Positions 16,810 through 28,368 are shown, numbered from the stretch's first letter. The stretch: DNA of 64,000 nt from UBA4732 sp002404095 (GCA_036783645.1 DAIPWT010000003.1:1-64000), one strand, 5' to 3'. Made by a program: numbers and translations. The notes: generated from the sequence alone by a model not told the origin.

Positions 16810-18678
16810 ATGAGGCTGAAAGTCGCGTTTCCGCTGGCCGCGGCCATTCTCGCTTTGGCGGCGCTGACGAGTCCGGCGTCGGCCGCCCACTGCGGGGCGT
16901 GCGCCTACCCCGTGCAATGCTGCGAACCGGAGCAGTGCTGTATGCCGGTCGTGCGCTATCGCGTCTGCTATCGCACGGTCGAAGAGGAACAGCCGTGCGT
17001 CTGCTATCGGCAAGTCTTTCACACTGTTATGAAGGAATGCCGATCGGTCTGCTACAAGACCGTGTATGAACAGCACGTGCGTCAGGAACACTATACGGTC
17101 TGCAAGCCCGTTTACGAAGATTACGATGTGGCCCACAAATACACCGTTTGCCACACGGAATACGAGCAGCACATGGCCCAGCGCTGCTACACCGTCTGCA
17201 AGCCGGTCTACTCGGAATACCAAGTGCCCGTACAGTATTGCACCTACCGGCCGGTCTACGAGCAGCACGTCGCCCAGCGCTGCTACACGGTCTGCAAGCC
17301 GGTCTACTCGGAGTACCAAGTCCCGGTCAGCTATTGCACCTACCGGCCGGTCTACGAGCAGCACGTCATGCGGCGCTGTTACACGGTCTGCCATCCGGTC
17401 TACCAGGATTATCAAGTGCCCGTCCACTATTGCACGTGCAAGCCGATCTACGAGCAGCACACGGCCCAGCGCTGTTACACCGTCTGCAAGCCGGTCTACT
17501 CGGAATACGAGGTTCCGGTCCACTACTGCACGTCAAAGCCGATCTATGAACAGCACACTTGTGAGATCCCGCAAACCTGCTATCGCACTGTGCAAGAGCC
17601 GCGCAGCTACTGCTACAAAACCTCTACTTGCGAGCCGGTTTACACGGAGAAATGCGTCAAAGTCTGCACCGGCTGCTATGAAACGGTGCAGAATTACTGC
17701 CCCGGCCCGATCGTTCACAAGTGCTGCCGGATGCCGGGTTGCTGCACCTTCGACCCCTGCACCTGCACGTCGCACTACTGCCCAGGCCCGACTGTGAACT
17801 ACGAGGTCCAGTGCCCCGGCCATTACGAATGTCACAGCGTTTGGGTGCCGCACGAGGAAGTCCGCACGGTGCGCTGCTGCCATTACGTGACCCACGAGCA
17901 GCTCCACACCGGCACGTACACGGTCTGCCGCGTCGAGCCGTACACCGTCATGCGGCAACAGTGCTACACGACTTGCCACATGGTTTCCGAACCGCATTGC
18001 TACATGGTCAAGCAGACGCGCTGCACGATGGTTCCGGAACAAAAAGTCGAGTGCATCCCGTACACGACCTGTCGCATGGAACGCCAGGACCATTGCTATA
18101 TGGTCAACCGCCGCCGCTGCTACATGGTCCCCGAACAGAAGGTCGAGAGCATCCCGTACACCACCTGCCATATGGTGTCGGAACCGCATTGCTACATGGT
18201 CCGGAAGACGCGCTGCACGATGGTTCCCGAACAGCACGTCGAGAACATCCCGTACACCACTTGCCACACCGTAGCGGAACAGCACTGCTACATGGTTAAG
18301 AAGACCCGTTGCACGATGGTCCCCGAACAGCACGTCGAGAACGTCCCGTACACCACCTGCAAACTGGTGCCGGAGGAGCGATGCGAGGTGGTCAAGTGCC
18401 GCCGTTGCAAGATGGTTCAGGAAGAGCATTGCTGCCAGGTTCCGTACACGACCTGCCGGCAGGTCGCGGAGGAGCATTGCACGATGGTTCCGACGACGAC
18501 CTGCTCGCTGGAACCGTACTGCTACACCAAGAAGGTGACGCGGTGTGTGCCGGTATGCGAGCCGGTGTGCGATCCATGCGGCCCGACGAGCTTCAAGATG
18601 AGCGGCGCCGAATGGTACGGTCGGCTGATGGAGCGCGTCCAACATCAGCCGCAGATGCCGGCGGCGGATTTGAACTGA
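16810..18678 (+). CDS. cysteine-rich YTV-repeat exported protein
   Basis: The start is the ATG at 16810, seven bases after GAGGAG. A signal peptide (about 1-26, ending ASAAHC) leads into 600 residues very rich in Cys, Tyr, Thr and Val. The first array repeats YEQHxAQRCYTVCKPVYSEY with a 32-residue period; a second array repeats CxMVxxxHCYMVxxxRCTMV, also with a 32-residue period. This is the planctomycete YTV-type cysteine-rich family. Regular Cys spacing suggests disulfide cross-linking in the envelope, a wall-like structural role that is inferred. It is monocistronic, with a large palindrome downstream. Codon use is normal for the window. Confidence 0.93.
   Translation: MRLKVAFPLAAAILALAALTSPASAAHCGACAYPVQCCEPEQCCMPVVRYRVCYRTVEEEQPCVCYRQVFHTVMKECRSVCYKTVYEQHVRQEHYTVCKPVYEDYDVAHKYTVCHTEYEQHMAQRCYTVCKPVYSEYQVPVQYCTYRPVYEQHVAQRCYTVCKPVYSEYQVPVSYCTYRPVYEQHVMRRCYTVCHPVYQDYQVPVHYCTCKPIYEQHTAQRCYTVCKPVYSEYEVPVHYCTSKPIYEQHTCEIPQTCYRTVQEPRSYCYKTSTCEPVYTEKCVKVCTGCYETVQNYCPGPIVHKCCRMPGCCTFDPCTCTSHYCPGPTVNYEVQCPGHYECHSVWVPHEEVRTVRCCHYVTHEQLHTGTYTVCRVEPYTVMRQQCYTTCHMVSEPHCYMVKQTRCTMVPEQKVECIPYTTCRMERQDHCYMVNRRRCYMVPEQKVESIPYTTCHMVSEPHCYMVRKTRCTMVPEQHVENIPYTTCHTVAEQHCYMVKKTRCTMVPEQHVENVPYTTCKLVPEERCEVVKCRRCKMVQEEHCCQVPYTTCRQVAEEHCTMVPTTTCSLEPYCYTKKVTRCVPVCEPVCDPCGPTSFKMSGAEWYGRLMERVQHQPQMPAADLN
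17161..17544 (+). repeat. 96-base tandem repeat array within the YTV gene
   Basis: Four units of exactly 96 bases (unit starts 17161, 17257, 17353, 17449) encode 32-residue repeats beginning YEQH. Units 1, 2 and 4 are nearly identical at DNA level, which indicates recent duplication or gene conversion and potential for length variation. Confidence 0.85.
17974..18357 (+). repeat. second 96-base tandem repeat array within the YTV gene
   Basis: Units start at 17974, 18070, 18166 and 18262 and encode 32-residue repeats of the form CHMVSEPHCYMVKQTRCTMV followed by PEQxVExxPYTT. A degraded fifth unit follows from 18358. The period equals that of the first array although the sequence differs, suggesting both derive from one ancestral 32-residue unit. 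Confidence 0.8.
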
Positions 18679-18692
18679 GCCTGACCTCCTTG

Positions 18693-18797
18693 AATGCGAA
18701 TCACGAAAGCACGAAAGTAGAAAACGCGAAATGGAAAAGTGGTTGCCCTTCTCTTCCGTTTCGCGTTTTCTACTTTCGTGCTTTCGTGATTCGCATT
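18693..18797. repeat. long palindrome (family F) after the YTV gene
   Basis: Two 44-base arms (18693-18736 and 18754-18797) are complementary except for one position. The arm begins AATGCGAATCACGAAAGCAC and contains GAAAGTAGAAAACGCG. The loop is 17 bases. It follows the YTV stop by 14 bases and would form a very stable hairpin; it may terminate that transcript, but the size suggests a mobile palindrome. Confidence 0.9.
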
Positions 18798-19653
18798 TGT
18801 TGTGATTCGTCCTTGTCAGCGGTTCCTCTTCCGTGAGCCGATCTCCTCCGTACAATAGCCGCGACGAGGAACCTCATGGACAACCCGATCCGCATTGGCG
18901 CCGTCAACTACCTGAACACCAAGCCGCTCATCTGCGACTTGGACTTGCTCGCCCCCGACGCCGAGCTAATTCTGGACGTGCCCAGCCGTCTGGCCAATAT
19001 GCTCGCGGACGGTGAACTCGACGTGGGCCTCATCCCGGCTATTGAGTATTTCCGCGCCGGCGGCTATTCCATTGTGCCCGGCGTCGCCATTGCCACGCGC
19101 GGCCCGGTGTTGAGCGTGACGCTTTTCAGCCGGACGCCGTGGGATCAAATACGCCGGGTGGCGCTCGACGCCGGATCGCGCACCAGCGCCGCCCTGACGC
19201 AAATCCTGCTGCGTAAGCGCTACGGCGTTCATCCCGAAATCATGCCTCTGCCGCTGGACTGCGGCGCCGAGGACGTGGACGCCGACGCGGTGCTACTCAT
19301 CGGCGACCGTGCTATGCGAGCCTGTCTGCCGGGATTCGCGCACGCCTACGACCTCGGCCAGGAGTGGTACGACTGGACCGGCCTGCCCTTCGTGTACGCC
19401 GTCTGGGCCGTGCGCGCGGGCGTCGATCTGGCTGGGGTGGATGCGGCTTTGATCGAGGCAAAACGGCGCGGCCTGGCGCGGGCCGGACTCATCGCTCAGC
19501 GTGAGGCGCCGCGCCTGGGACTCGACGCCGGGTTCTGTCGGCGATACCTTGCCAACATCCTACACTTTGACCTTGGGCAGCGCGAGCAAGCGGGTTTGCA
19601 CCATTACTACACGCTGGCCTGTGAATTGGGGTTGGCCCCGCGGGGAGTGAGCC

Positions 19654-21600
<1,947 letters not shown>

Positions 21601-22047
21601 GATCTTCTCCTTTATGAACACTTCATGTCGCTTATTTCGATTTCTTATGCGGACGGTCGGGAACGCATACTACCCCGCTCATTCGGCCGGGGCCAGAGGA
21701 ATCACCAACGCCGACCCGTGCGGATTGGCCTCCTTCCCCTCGGTGGAATATGATTCTGCTTGAATACCAGGGTTTTAAGGGAGCAATCTGCCGCAAAATG
21801 CGATCAAACAATCAGCGGCCTGACGGTAAAAGCATCGTGGCACGGCGATTTTTACAAGTGTACCGCTAACTCCTACAAAGCGTGTACCCCACTCGGTTGG
21901 CGCTGCAGAACCGGCTAAACGCCCGAACCCATTTCCAAAGGTTTAGTTAGGACGGCTCGTCGGGCCGGAACGTTCTATGGCATGGTCCTTGCTTTCCTTC
22001 GGCTGTGGTTGTGAGCAGCGCCCGCTCTGGCCCTGGGAGTTCTTACC
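21601..22047. other. intergenic region, no gene seen
   Basis: Nearly 450 bases lie between the leftward gene at 20557-21600 and the rightward small gene at 22048. It is locally AT-rich (21755-21880, including TTTTTACAAGTGTACCGC) and should contain promoters for both. Open frames here (for example 21514-21753) are antisense shadows without ribosome sites. No repeat of the recognised families is present. Confidence 0.4.
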
Positions 22048-22233
22048 ATGCGCTTCCGTCCCCTCGCCTACGGCCTCTTCTTCCTCGCCACGCTATCGAC
22101 GGCCGGCTGCTGCTGCTGGCATCATCACCACTGCTGTTACGAGCCGGCGCCAGTAGTCCGGCCGCTCGCGCCCGCACCCGTTATCTTGCCTCCGGGCGCC
22201 CCGGCCCCCGTTCTCTATCTCCCGCCACGCTAA
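22048..22233 (+). CDS. small Cys/His-rich exported protein or lipoprotein
   Basis: The 61-residue protein has GGGAG eight bases before the ATG. The N-terminus LFFLATLSTAGCCCWHHHHC reads as a signal peptide with a possible lipobox (STAGC). It is followed by a CCxHHHHCC-like cluster that could bind metal, and a Pro/Ala-rich tail (VRPLAPAPVILPPGAPAPV). It stands alone, with its own upstream region. The Cys/His cluster suggests metal binding, but no family is recognised. Confidence 0.6.
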   Translation: MRFRPLAYGLFFLATLSTAGCCCWHHHHCCYEPAPVVRPLAPAPVILPPGAPAPVLYLPPR

Positions 22234-22349
22234 GGACAGCTTCTTACGGCTCATCAAACCTTTCAGGGATGGCGAACGCATCCCTCGCGGCGTATGATTG
22301 CACAAACGGCGGACTTCGCCGCGACCAATCCCTCCCGTGAGGCCGCCTC

Positions 22350-23765
22350 ATGACTCCGATGCGCCGTTTCGGCTTGGTGGATTTTGTTTTGTTTCTATGC
22401 GTCCTGGCCACAGCGGGTGGTGTACGCGCGGGCTATCTGATGCTGGCCGCCGACAACGGCCGCAACGCGGGGCCGCTTGTTGTCCAGGATGTGGCTGGCG
22501 ACGCCGACTTGCAACAACTCATCCAAAGCGTCAAAGACAACAGCACTTTTATTAGCACCGCCCCACTCGCCGACGCCCCGGAGGAGACAGCCCACGCCTC
22601 ACCCGGTTATCCATATGTGGTCGGCATGGCGTCGCGATTCGTCGCGCCGGATCGGCGGGACTCGACGGTGCGCTGGGGTCAGTGCATCCTCGGCGCCCTG
22701 ACCGCCGGGTTATACTATCTATTCGCCCGTCGCGCGTTCCGCAGCCTGGCGGTCGGAGCGCTGGCCGGCATGTTATGCGCCCTGCATCCGTTCTGGGTCG
22801 TGGATACGGCCGCCATCAATGACGGGACGCTGACCAGCTTTCTCGTCGGACTCGCGTTGTTCGTAGGGTCGCGGGCTGGGCAGACCGGCGGCCCATTCGC
22901 CAGTCTGCTCTATGGCCTCGCCTTGGCGGGCGCCGCCCTCGTGCGCGCGGCGCTCTTGCCGTTCGCGTTTGTCGCACTCGCATGGTTTTTATTGCGCAGC
23001 CGACGGCTGCCGAGCGGCTGGCTTGGCGCTCTGCTCTCTTTCCTTGGTTTCGTCATCGGCTTGGCGCCGTGGACCATCCGCAACTGGCAAGTGTTTAGCG
23101 AACCGACGCCGATCGTCGATTCCGCCTATTTGCACGTTTGGATGGGTAATAATCCCAAAGCCGACGGCGGGCCGGTGGATGTCGCAACGCTATCGACCGA
23201 GCAGTTGAAGGAACTAAAAGACTTCAAGAAGCAGCCGGAGCGATACGCGCGCCTGGGCCGCATGGCATGGGATGAGATGCGCCAGAACCCGCCGGCCGTG
23301 CCGCAACATCGGCTGCTGTCGGGCCTCGCCTTCTTCTTCGGCCAACGCGAAATCGGGCCGGAGCATCGCGTCGTGGACGTGGCGACAACCCCAGCGGACG
23401 CGGAAGCCATACAAGGCGGGGGCATTGGCGTCGTGCCGCCCGAACCATCGCCGATGCCGAAGGAATTGGCTGACAATTACGAAGTGGTCTTCTTATGGAC
23501 CGTGCTGGGCGTGACCGTGTTGGGCTTGCTGGGCTGGCGTTGGTCGTATGGTTGGCGGGAAGAGTCGATGCCGGCCGCGCTGGCGATGATTTGGATACCG
23601 CTGCCCTATTTACTCAGCCATGCGGAAGCGCTCTCGGGGCCGCGCCTGCCGCTCGACGGTGTGTTGCTCTGCTACACGGCATTCGCGCTGTTGTGTTTCT
23701 GGCCGGGTGTGCGCCGTCACCTTCTCGACGGCGCCAGGGCCGCCACGCCTCCGCTGCCGCGATGA
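22350..23765 (+). CDS. multi-spanning GT-C-type membrane glycosyltransferase-like protein
   Basis: The 471-residue protein has about nine hydrophobic segments. The first loop after TM1 is extracytoplasmic and contains a conserved-looking GYPYVVGM. Later segments include LAGMLCALHPFWVVDTAAI (with DG soon after) and the APWTIRNWQVF block common in ArnT/PMT-like transferases. A C-terminal polytopic part ends in PYLLSHAEALSGPRLPLDG. GAGG precedes the ATG. The family transfers sugars from polyprenyl-phosphate donors to lipids or proteins outside the membrane. The donor and acceptor are unknown, and the first-loop acidic pair is not clear, so the activity is inferred. Confidence 0.75.
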   Translation: MTPMRRFGLVDFVLFLCVLATAGGVRAGYLMLAADNGRNAGPLVVQDVAGDADLQQLIQSVKDNSTFISTAPLADAPEETAHASPGYPYVVGMASRFVAPDRRDSTVRWGQCILGALTAGLYYLFARRAFRSLAVGALAGMLCALHPFWVVDTAAINDGTLTSFLVGLALFVGSRAGQTGGPFASLLYGLALAGAALVRAALLPFAFVALAWFLLRSRRLPSGWLGALLSFLGFVIGLAPWTIRNWQVFSEPTPIVDSAYLHVWMGNNPKADGGPVDVATLSTEQLKELKDFKKQPERYARLGRMAWDEMRQNPPAVPQHRLLSGLAFFFGQREIGPEHRVVDVATTPADAEAIQGGGIGVVPPEPSPMPKELADNYEVVFLWTVLGVTVLGLLGWRWSYGWREESMPAALAMIWIPLPYLLSHAEALSGPRLPLDGVLLCYTAFALLCFWPGVRRHLLDGARAATPPLPR

Positions 23766-23774
23766 CGGGAAGCG

Positions 23775-24362
23775 TCAAGCGGCGGGCGAATCGCCATCGT
23801 CTGGTTCTGCTGGGAACAGTTCGCCGACCGGACAACGGAAGCCGGGTAGGACGTCTTCGCCGTCCAGTTCACCGTCCTCGCGCAAGCTCGTGCTGGATCC
23901 GTTCAGCCGATAAACTCGAACCGTGTGCGTCTGCGGACTGATTACCCAGATCAGGCGCACTCCCGCGCGCACATATTCCTCGATTTTCCGGTCCACTTCT
24001 TCGTAGAGATCGTTGGGAGAGACCACCTCCACCGCAAGGTCGGGCGCCAGGAGGGCGTGGCCTGAAGGCGGTCGTTCGCCGGGAAAACGGCCAAAGCGCA
24101 CGAACGACACATCCGGCTTACGCACCAACCGTTTGCCGGGAAACGGCTGATAGGAGCCGTCGCCGCCTTGGTTGACCCATCCCAGTTTATGCTGGTGATT
24201 GAAGTTGCAGATGCGGAAGAGAAGTTCAGTGCCGATCACGCCAGCCAACCATCCCCTGTGACGCTCCACTAAGGTTCCATCGACCAATTCATAACGATAG
24301 CCGTCCGGCATTGTCAGAAGGTCTTCCGGCGTGTACTCCGACTTCACGGCGATGTCATTCAT
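23775..24362 (-). CDS. Uma2 family (DUF820) PD-(D/E)xK protein
   Basis: The start is ATG 24362, about seven bases after GGGAGG; the longer frame to 24467 is not needed. The 195-residue protein shows the family pattern YTPEDLLTMPDGYRYELVDG, RKPDVSFV, APDLAVEVVSPND and DRKIEEYVRAGVRLIWVI. The nuclease-like residues are the Asp of APDLAVE, the Glu two positions on, and the Lys of DRKIEEY. Uma2 proteins are abundant in planctomycetes and cyanobacteria; their role is unknown, although they have a restriction-endonuclease fold. It is convergent with the preceding membrane protein, separated by nine bases. Confidence 0.92.
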   Translation of the reverse strand: MNDIAVKSEYTPEDLLTMPDGYRYELVDGTLVERHRGWLAGVIGTELLFRICNFNHQHKLGWVNQGGDGSYQPFPGKRLVRKPDVSFVRFGRFPGERPPSGHALLAPDLAVEVVSPNDLYEEVDRKIEEYVRAGVRLIWVISPQTHTVRVYRLNGSSTSLREDGELDGEDVLPGFRCPVGELFPAEPDDGDSPAA

Positions 24363-24535
24363 ATTCCGCCTCCCGAAAGGTCGCAACAAAAAAAATCGAG
24401 GAACCGTCTTCCTCCCTATTCTATCATGCAAGCGGGCGCTTGACATACCAGCGCTACTCTGCTGCAATCCCCACGTCGGCCGCGCCGCGGCCGGCGTGGC
24501 ATTAACTCGTTTCGTCTCACCAGGATCATGTACTC

Positions 24536-25894
24536 ATGACGGCGCCGACCTACGAAAAGCTCACTCCTCCAGCCTCTGGAACCCGCGTGACCACCGGCCC
24601 CGACGGCCGTTGGAACATCCCCGACGATCCGATCGTCACCCTGATCCGCGGCGACGGCATCGGCCGCGACGTTGGCGCCGCGCCCGGAATCACTACCTGC
24701 GCTGTCCGCGTCCTCGACGCCGCCATCGCCAAGACCTACGGCGGCAAACGCCGTATCCATTGGTTCGACGCCCACGCCGGCGATGTGGCCCGCGAGCTGT
24801 ACTTTCCCGATGTTAAAGACGAACAAGTCGCATCCCTTAATGAGGAAGAACAGCGCAAGCTCTATCTCCCCGACGACACGCTCAAGGCGTTCGAGTACTA
24901 CAGCCTCGGCCTGAAAGGCCCGCTCACCACGCCTATCGGCGGCGGCTTTCGCAGTATCAATGTCTACTTGCGCCTACGCTTCGACCTGTACGCCTGCGTC
25001 CGCCCGGTGCGTTACTTCAAGGGCGTCGAAGCCCCTAATAAGCGCGCGGATAAGGTCAATATGGTGATCTTCCGGGAGAACACCGAGGACGTTTATTGCG
25101 GCATCGAGGCCAAAAGCGGCAGCGACAAGGCCAAGCGCATCATCGCCCTCCTTAAAGATATGGGCTATAACGTACCCGCTTCATCCGGAATAGGCATCAA
25201 GCCGATGAGTCCCGAAGGGAGCAAGCGGCTCATACGAATGGCGCTCCGCTTCGCCATCGACAAGAAGCTGCCCAGCGTCACCCTGATGCACAAGGGCAAC
25301 ATCATGAAGTTCACCGAAGGCGCCTTCAAGGATTGGGGCTATGAACTGGCCCGCGACGAATTCCGCGGCCACGTCGTCAGCGAGGACGAGGTGAACAAAG
25401 GGGCCGACGCAAAGGGCAAGGTCGTGCTGAAGGATCGCATTGCCGACAGCATGTTCCAGCAGGTTCAGCTGCGACCCGAAGAGTATAGCGTCATCGCCAC
25501 GCCGAACCTGAACGGCGATTATCTATCGGACGCGGCGGCCGCTATGGTAGGCGGCATCGGTCTGGCGGCGGGCGCCAACATCGGCGACAAAGCGGCCATG
25601 TTCGAGGCGACGCACGGCACCGCTCCAAAGTACACAGGCTTAAACCGGGCGAACCCGGGCGCCGTGTTGCTGTCGGGCGTATTGTTGTTGGAACATCTTG
25701 GCTGGGACGAGGCAGCGAAAAAAGTGACCAACGCGGTCGAAGCCGCCTTCGCCGAGAGCGACGAGACCGCCCGGCGCGGCCCCGGCGGCAAGCTGCACGT
25801 CACCTACGACATTGCTCGGCAGTTCCCCGGCTACGGCGAAAAAGCGGGCGCGTCCAGTTCCGACTTCGCTGATAGAGTGATTACGCATCTGTAA
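24536..25894 (+). CDS. icd: isocitrate dehydrogenase (NADP-type)
   Basis: This TCA-cycle enzyme oxidises isocitrate to 2-oxoglutarate. The 452-residue protein has IPDDPIVTLIRGDGIGRDV at the start and the substrate-binding GGGFRSINVYLRLRFDLYACVRPVRYF. The Ser in RSINVYLR matches the site phosphorylated by AceK in enterobacteria; no aceK is in the window. It continues with VIFRENTEDVYCGIE, LMHKGNIMKFTEGAFKDW, ATPNLNGDYLSDAAAAMVGG and FEATHGTAPKY. It is close to the bacterial NADP-dependent type I form, about 30 residues longer because of small insertions. A family A palindrome lies 16 bases downstream. Confidence 0.96.
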   Translation: MTAPTYEKLTPPASGTRVTTGPDGRWNIPDDPIVTLIRGDGIGRDVGAAPGITTCAVRVLDAAIAKTYGGKRRIHWFDAHAGDVARELYFPDVKDEQVASLNEEEQRKLYLPDDTLKAFEYYSLGLKGPLTTPIGGGFRSINVYLRLRFDLYACVRPVRYFKGVEAPNKRADKVNMVIFRENTEDVYCGIEAKSGSDKAKRIIALLKDMGYNVPASSGIGIKPMSPEGSKRLIRMALRFAIDKKLPSVTLMHKGNIMKFTEGAFKDWGYELARDEFRGHVVSEDEVNKGADAKGKVVLKDRIADSMFQQVQLRPEEYSVIATPNLNGDYLSDAAAAMVGGIGLAAGANIGDKAAMFEATHGTAPKYTGLNRANPGAVLLSGVLLLEHLGWDEAAKKVTNAVEAAFAESDETARRGPGGKLHVTYDIARQFPGYGEKAGASSSDFADRVITHL

Positions 25895-25910
25895 GAAGCA
25901 CTAACGGAAT

Positions 25911-25986
25911 GGCGAGCCGGGTCGCGTAAGCGCCCGGAGTTCGGGCGCTGAAACGATCTCCGGGCGCTTACGCGACCCGGCTCGCC
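25911..25986. repeat. palindromic repeat (family A, copy 2) downstream of icd
   Basis: GGCGAGCCGGGTCGCGTAAG... and ...TTACGCGACCCGGCTCGCC are fully complementary arms of about 29 bases. It lies between the convergent icd and TPR genes (26002 is the stop of the latter), so it could terminate transcription from both sides. Confidence 0.9.
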
Positions 25987-26001
25987 AAAAAGTTAATGCC
26001 T

Positions 26002-28368
26002 TCATTTGTCGTCGGCAATCGGCTTGCGAGCGACCGTCAGCCACTCGGACCATTGTTCGCGCGCCATCGCCGGCATCTTCGGCAGCAGCGTCTCCATCTC
26101 CTCGATAGTCTTCTGCATTTTCTCTGTTTCGCCAAGCGCCGCGTCACACCGCACCATACCGCTCAGGGCATTGAGACTTTGGGGCTTGCCGGCGTAACGA
26201 CCGGCCAGCGTTTGATACGCCTGAAAGGCGTTGGTGTATTCGCCGAGATCGAACAAGCAGTTGGCGTAATAGAAGGGCACTTGCACTTGCTCCTCCGTCT
26301 TTAATAGCCCCTGCCCCTCCGGTTGATCGAGGAGTTCGGCGAGTTTTTGAAACTCGACCTTGGCATTCGTCAAATTGACAATGTGTTCAGCTAACGCATG
26401 ATCGCGGGTTTCTTCGGCCTTCCCGCCGTCGCCGTCCAATTTGGCGTCCAGGTGATCCTGATCGGCCAACTGGCGATACGAGTCGGCGAGTTGGTAATGA
26501 GCGTGCGTCGCCTCGGGGTTGGCCGGAAAATGCTTAACGGCCGCGCCGAGGCGCTGCACGACCAGGCGATAATTGCCGCGGTGGTAGAGCAGATCGCCGA
26601 GGGCGTACAAGGACATTTCCTGAGCCTCGGGGTCCGGGTCGTCGCGCAGCAGATTCAGGTTCTGCTCAAGCATGTCCTGGGCGCCGTCGAGTTGGCCTTT
26701 CGTCACGGCGGCCAGCGCAAGAAAGTAGCGCGCGCGGTAGGCGTAATTGGTCGGGTAACTGATGCACTTCATGTAGGCCGCTTCCGAGCCTTCCAAATCT
26801 TTAAGCCGCCGGCGCGCCTCACCCAAGAGGAACCAGCCTTCGCCCTGTCGCTGAATGTAAGGGCTTTCTTTTTGCTGGTCCTCCGGCGCCTCCAGATGCA
26901 GCACCGCCGCGAATTTCGCGGCGGCCTGTTCGAGGTCGCGTCCCTCCCAACTACAGTGAGCGCTGAGCCAAAGAAACTCGGCCTTGTCAGCGGGTTTTGC
27001 CGATAACTCCGACGCGGCGCCGTAGGCCGTCGCCGCCTGACGGAACAAATGGTCCGCCGCATCTTGGGCAGTTTGCTTGGCCTCCGGCGTTTCCGCGCGA
27101 CGGGCCTCATCCTGACGAACCCGCGCCCACTCCATGGACGCCTTCGCTCGCAATTCCTCTGCCTCGCCAGGCGCTCCGACGCGCCCGAACGACTCCGCCA
27201 GACGAACGGCCAAGTCGTAATTATGCTTATCCAGATACGTTTTGCCGGCTTCCTGGAACAGTTTCAATACCGCCGGCTGGTCCGCCGGCGGATGGGCGCC
27301 CTCCTCGGACGGCGTCGTTTTGCCTACGACAAGCGCGAGCATTTCCAGAGCGGTTTCGGGATTCGGCCCCTTCAAGCGCAGCGCGGCCAGGGCCAACGCC
27401 GCGGGTCGCGTCTCATCTCCGCCGGCCTGGATGCACTCTTCCCAGAAGCGGGCCGCTTCGTCCGTCTGGCCTTGCCGCTCGGCGCATACGCCCAGGTTGT
27501 ATAACACCTCACTGGGACGTTGCCCGTCGGCCTTGGCTTCTTGCCACAGAGCCGCCGCTTCCGCCCAATGGTTTTCGTCCTGGAAGCTGCGCGCGCGCAA
27601 TCGCAACGCTTTGGCCTTAATCTCCGGCGTCGCACGGGCGCCGACTTTTTCCAGCACCCTACGAGCTAGGCCCGGGTGGTTCAACCGGAGTTCCAGTTCG
27701 CCGCCCAAGAGGCGGGCCGCCGCCAAGACGTCTTCATTCGCCTCCGCCAGATTCCGCAGCTTCAAGTTGGCGTCCAGCGCGGCCTCTAAGTCCGGCTTAG
27801 CGAGGTTGAGATACTCTTGAGTGAGAACGGTGTAGCCTTCCACCGGGTCGTCCGCCTGGTCGATTGATTCCTTGAGCCGGCAGACGACGTCCTCCGGTTT
27901 GTCATGAGTGTGGTAGCCGACGATTCCCAGGCGGTATTGCAGACGGGCCCGGTCGCGATCGGAGATTTTCTCCTTGTCCGCCGCATCCAGCCGTTGCCGC
28001 GCCTGCCCCCATAGCGCCGCCGCCCGCGCGCCTTCCGCCTGCGCCGCCTGGCGCATCAAAGACGTGCCGAGGAGCAAGTCGGCCTCGCCGGTCGCACCGG
28101 GATATTTATCTTTCTCTTCGAGGACGCTTTCGGCCAGCTTCCCCGCCTGGATGCTGTCGCCGTTGGGATTGTCGAGTAGGCGACGCGCCTGCTGGAGTTC
28201 GCGGCGCACGGGCGTGGCAGAGTTGTGCGGCGCTTGCAAGGGTCGGCCCAGCCCTACTGCGACCAAGAGGCCAACGCCCAGCACGAAAACCGGCGCCTGC
28301 CACAGTGCGGCCGAGGAATTGGGCGCCGTTTTCTCGACCGCCGTCGTCGGATCGGTGCTTCCTGCCAT
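26002..28368 (-). CDS. membrane-anchored TPR-repeat protein
   Basis: The start is ATG 28368 with GGGGAAAG seven bases upstream; the frame extends to 28443 but without a better site. The 788-residue protein has one N-terminal transmembrane helix (PVFVLGVGLLVAVGLG), after which nearly everything is alpha-helical with TPR-like pairs, such as AEAAALWQEAKADGQRPSEV, YNLGVCAERQGQTDEAARFW, FLLGEARRRLKDLEGSEAAY and ANCLFDLGEYTNAFQAYQTL. TPR arrays mediate protein assembly. The topology suggests an envelope scaffold facing the periplasm. Next upstream on the same strand is the ArnT-like gene, whose stop is separated from it by the family E repeat. Confidence 0.85.
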   Translation of the reverse strand: MAGSTDPTTAVEKTAPNSSAALWQAPVFVLGVGLLVAVGLGRPLQAPHNSATPVRRELQQARRLLDNPNGDSIQAGKLAESVLEEKDKYPGATGEADLLLGTSLMRQAAQAEGARAAALWGQARQRLDAADKEKISDRDRARLQYRLGIVGYHTHDKPEDVVCRLKESIDQADDPVEGYTVLTQEYLNLAKPDLEAALDANLKLRNLAEANEDVLAAARLLGGELELRLNHPGLARRVLEKVGARATPEIKAKALRLRARSFQDENHWAEAAALWQEAKADGQRPSEVLYNLGVCAERQGQTDEAARFWEECIQAGGDETRPAALALAALRLKGPNPETALEMLALVVGKTTPSEEGAHPPADQPAVLKLFQEAGKTYLDKHNYDLAVRLAESFGRVGAPGEAEELRAKASMEWARVRQDEARRAETPEAKQTAQDAADHLFRQAATAYGAASELSAKPADKAEFLWLSAHCSWEGRDLEQAAAKFAAVLHLEAPEDQQKESPYIQRQGEGWFLLGEARRRLKDLEGSEAAYMKCISYPTNYAYRARYFLALAAVTKGQLDGAQDMLEQNLNLLRDDPDPEAQEMSLYALGDLLYHRGNYRLVVQRLGAAVKHFPANPEATHAHYQLADSYRQLADQDHLDAKLDGDGGKAEETRDHALAEHIVNLTNAKVEFQKLAELLDQPEGQGLLKTEEQVQVPFYYANCLFDLGEYTNAFQAYQTLAGRYAGKPQSLNALSGMVRCDAALGETEKMQKTIEEMETLLPKMPAMAREQWSEWLTVARKPIADDK

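Noticed and set aside
16720..17523. Reverse-strand frame of 267 codons across the YTV gene
   Set aside because: It is antisense to the repetitive YTV coding region; its repeats (DRLADRVAAL-like) simply mirror the 96-base units, and it has no ribosome site.
17161..18357. CRISPR-like array because of regular spacing
   Set aside because: The regular 96-base units are coding repeats with no unique spacers.
17533..18855. Reverse-strand frame of 440 codons over the second YTV array
   Set aside because: Same reason; its start lies in the family F palindrome and it has no independent coding signal.
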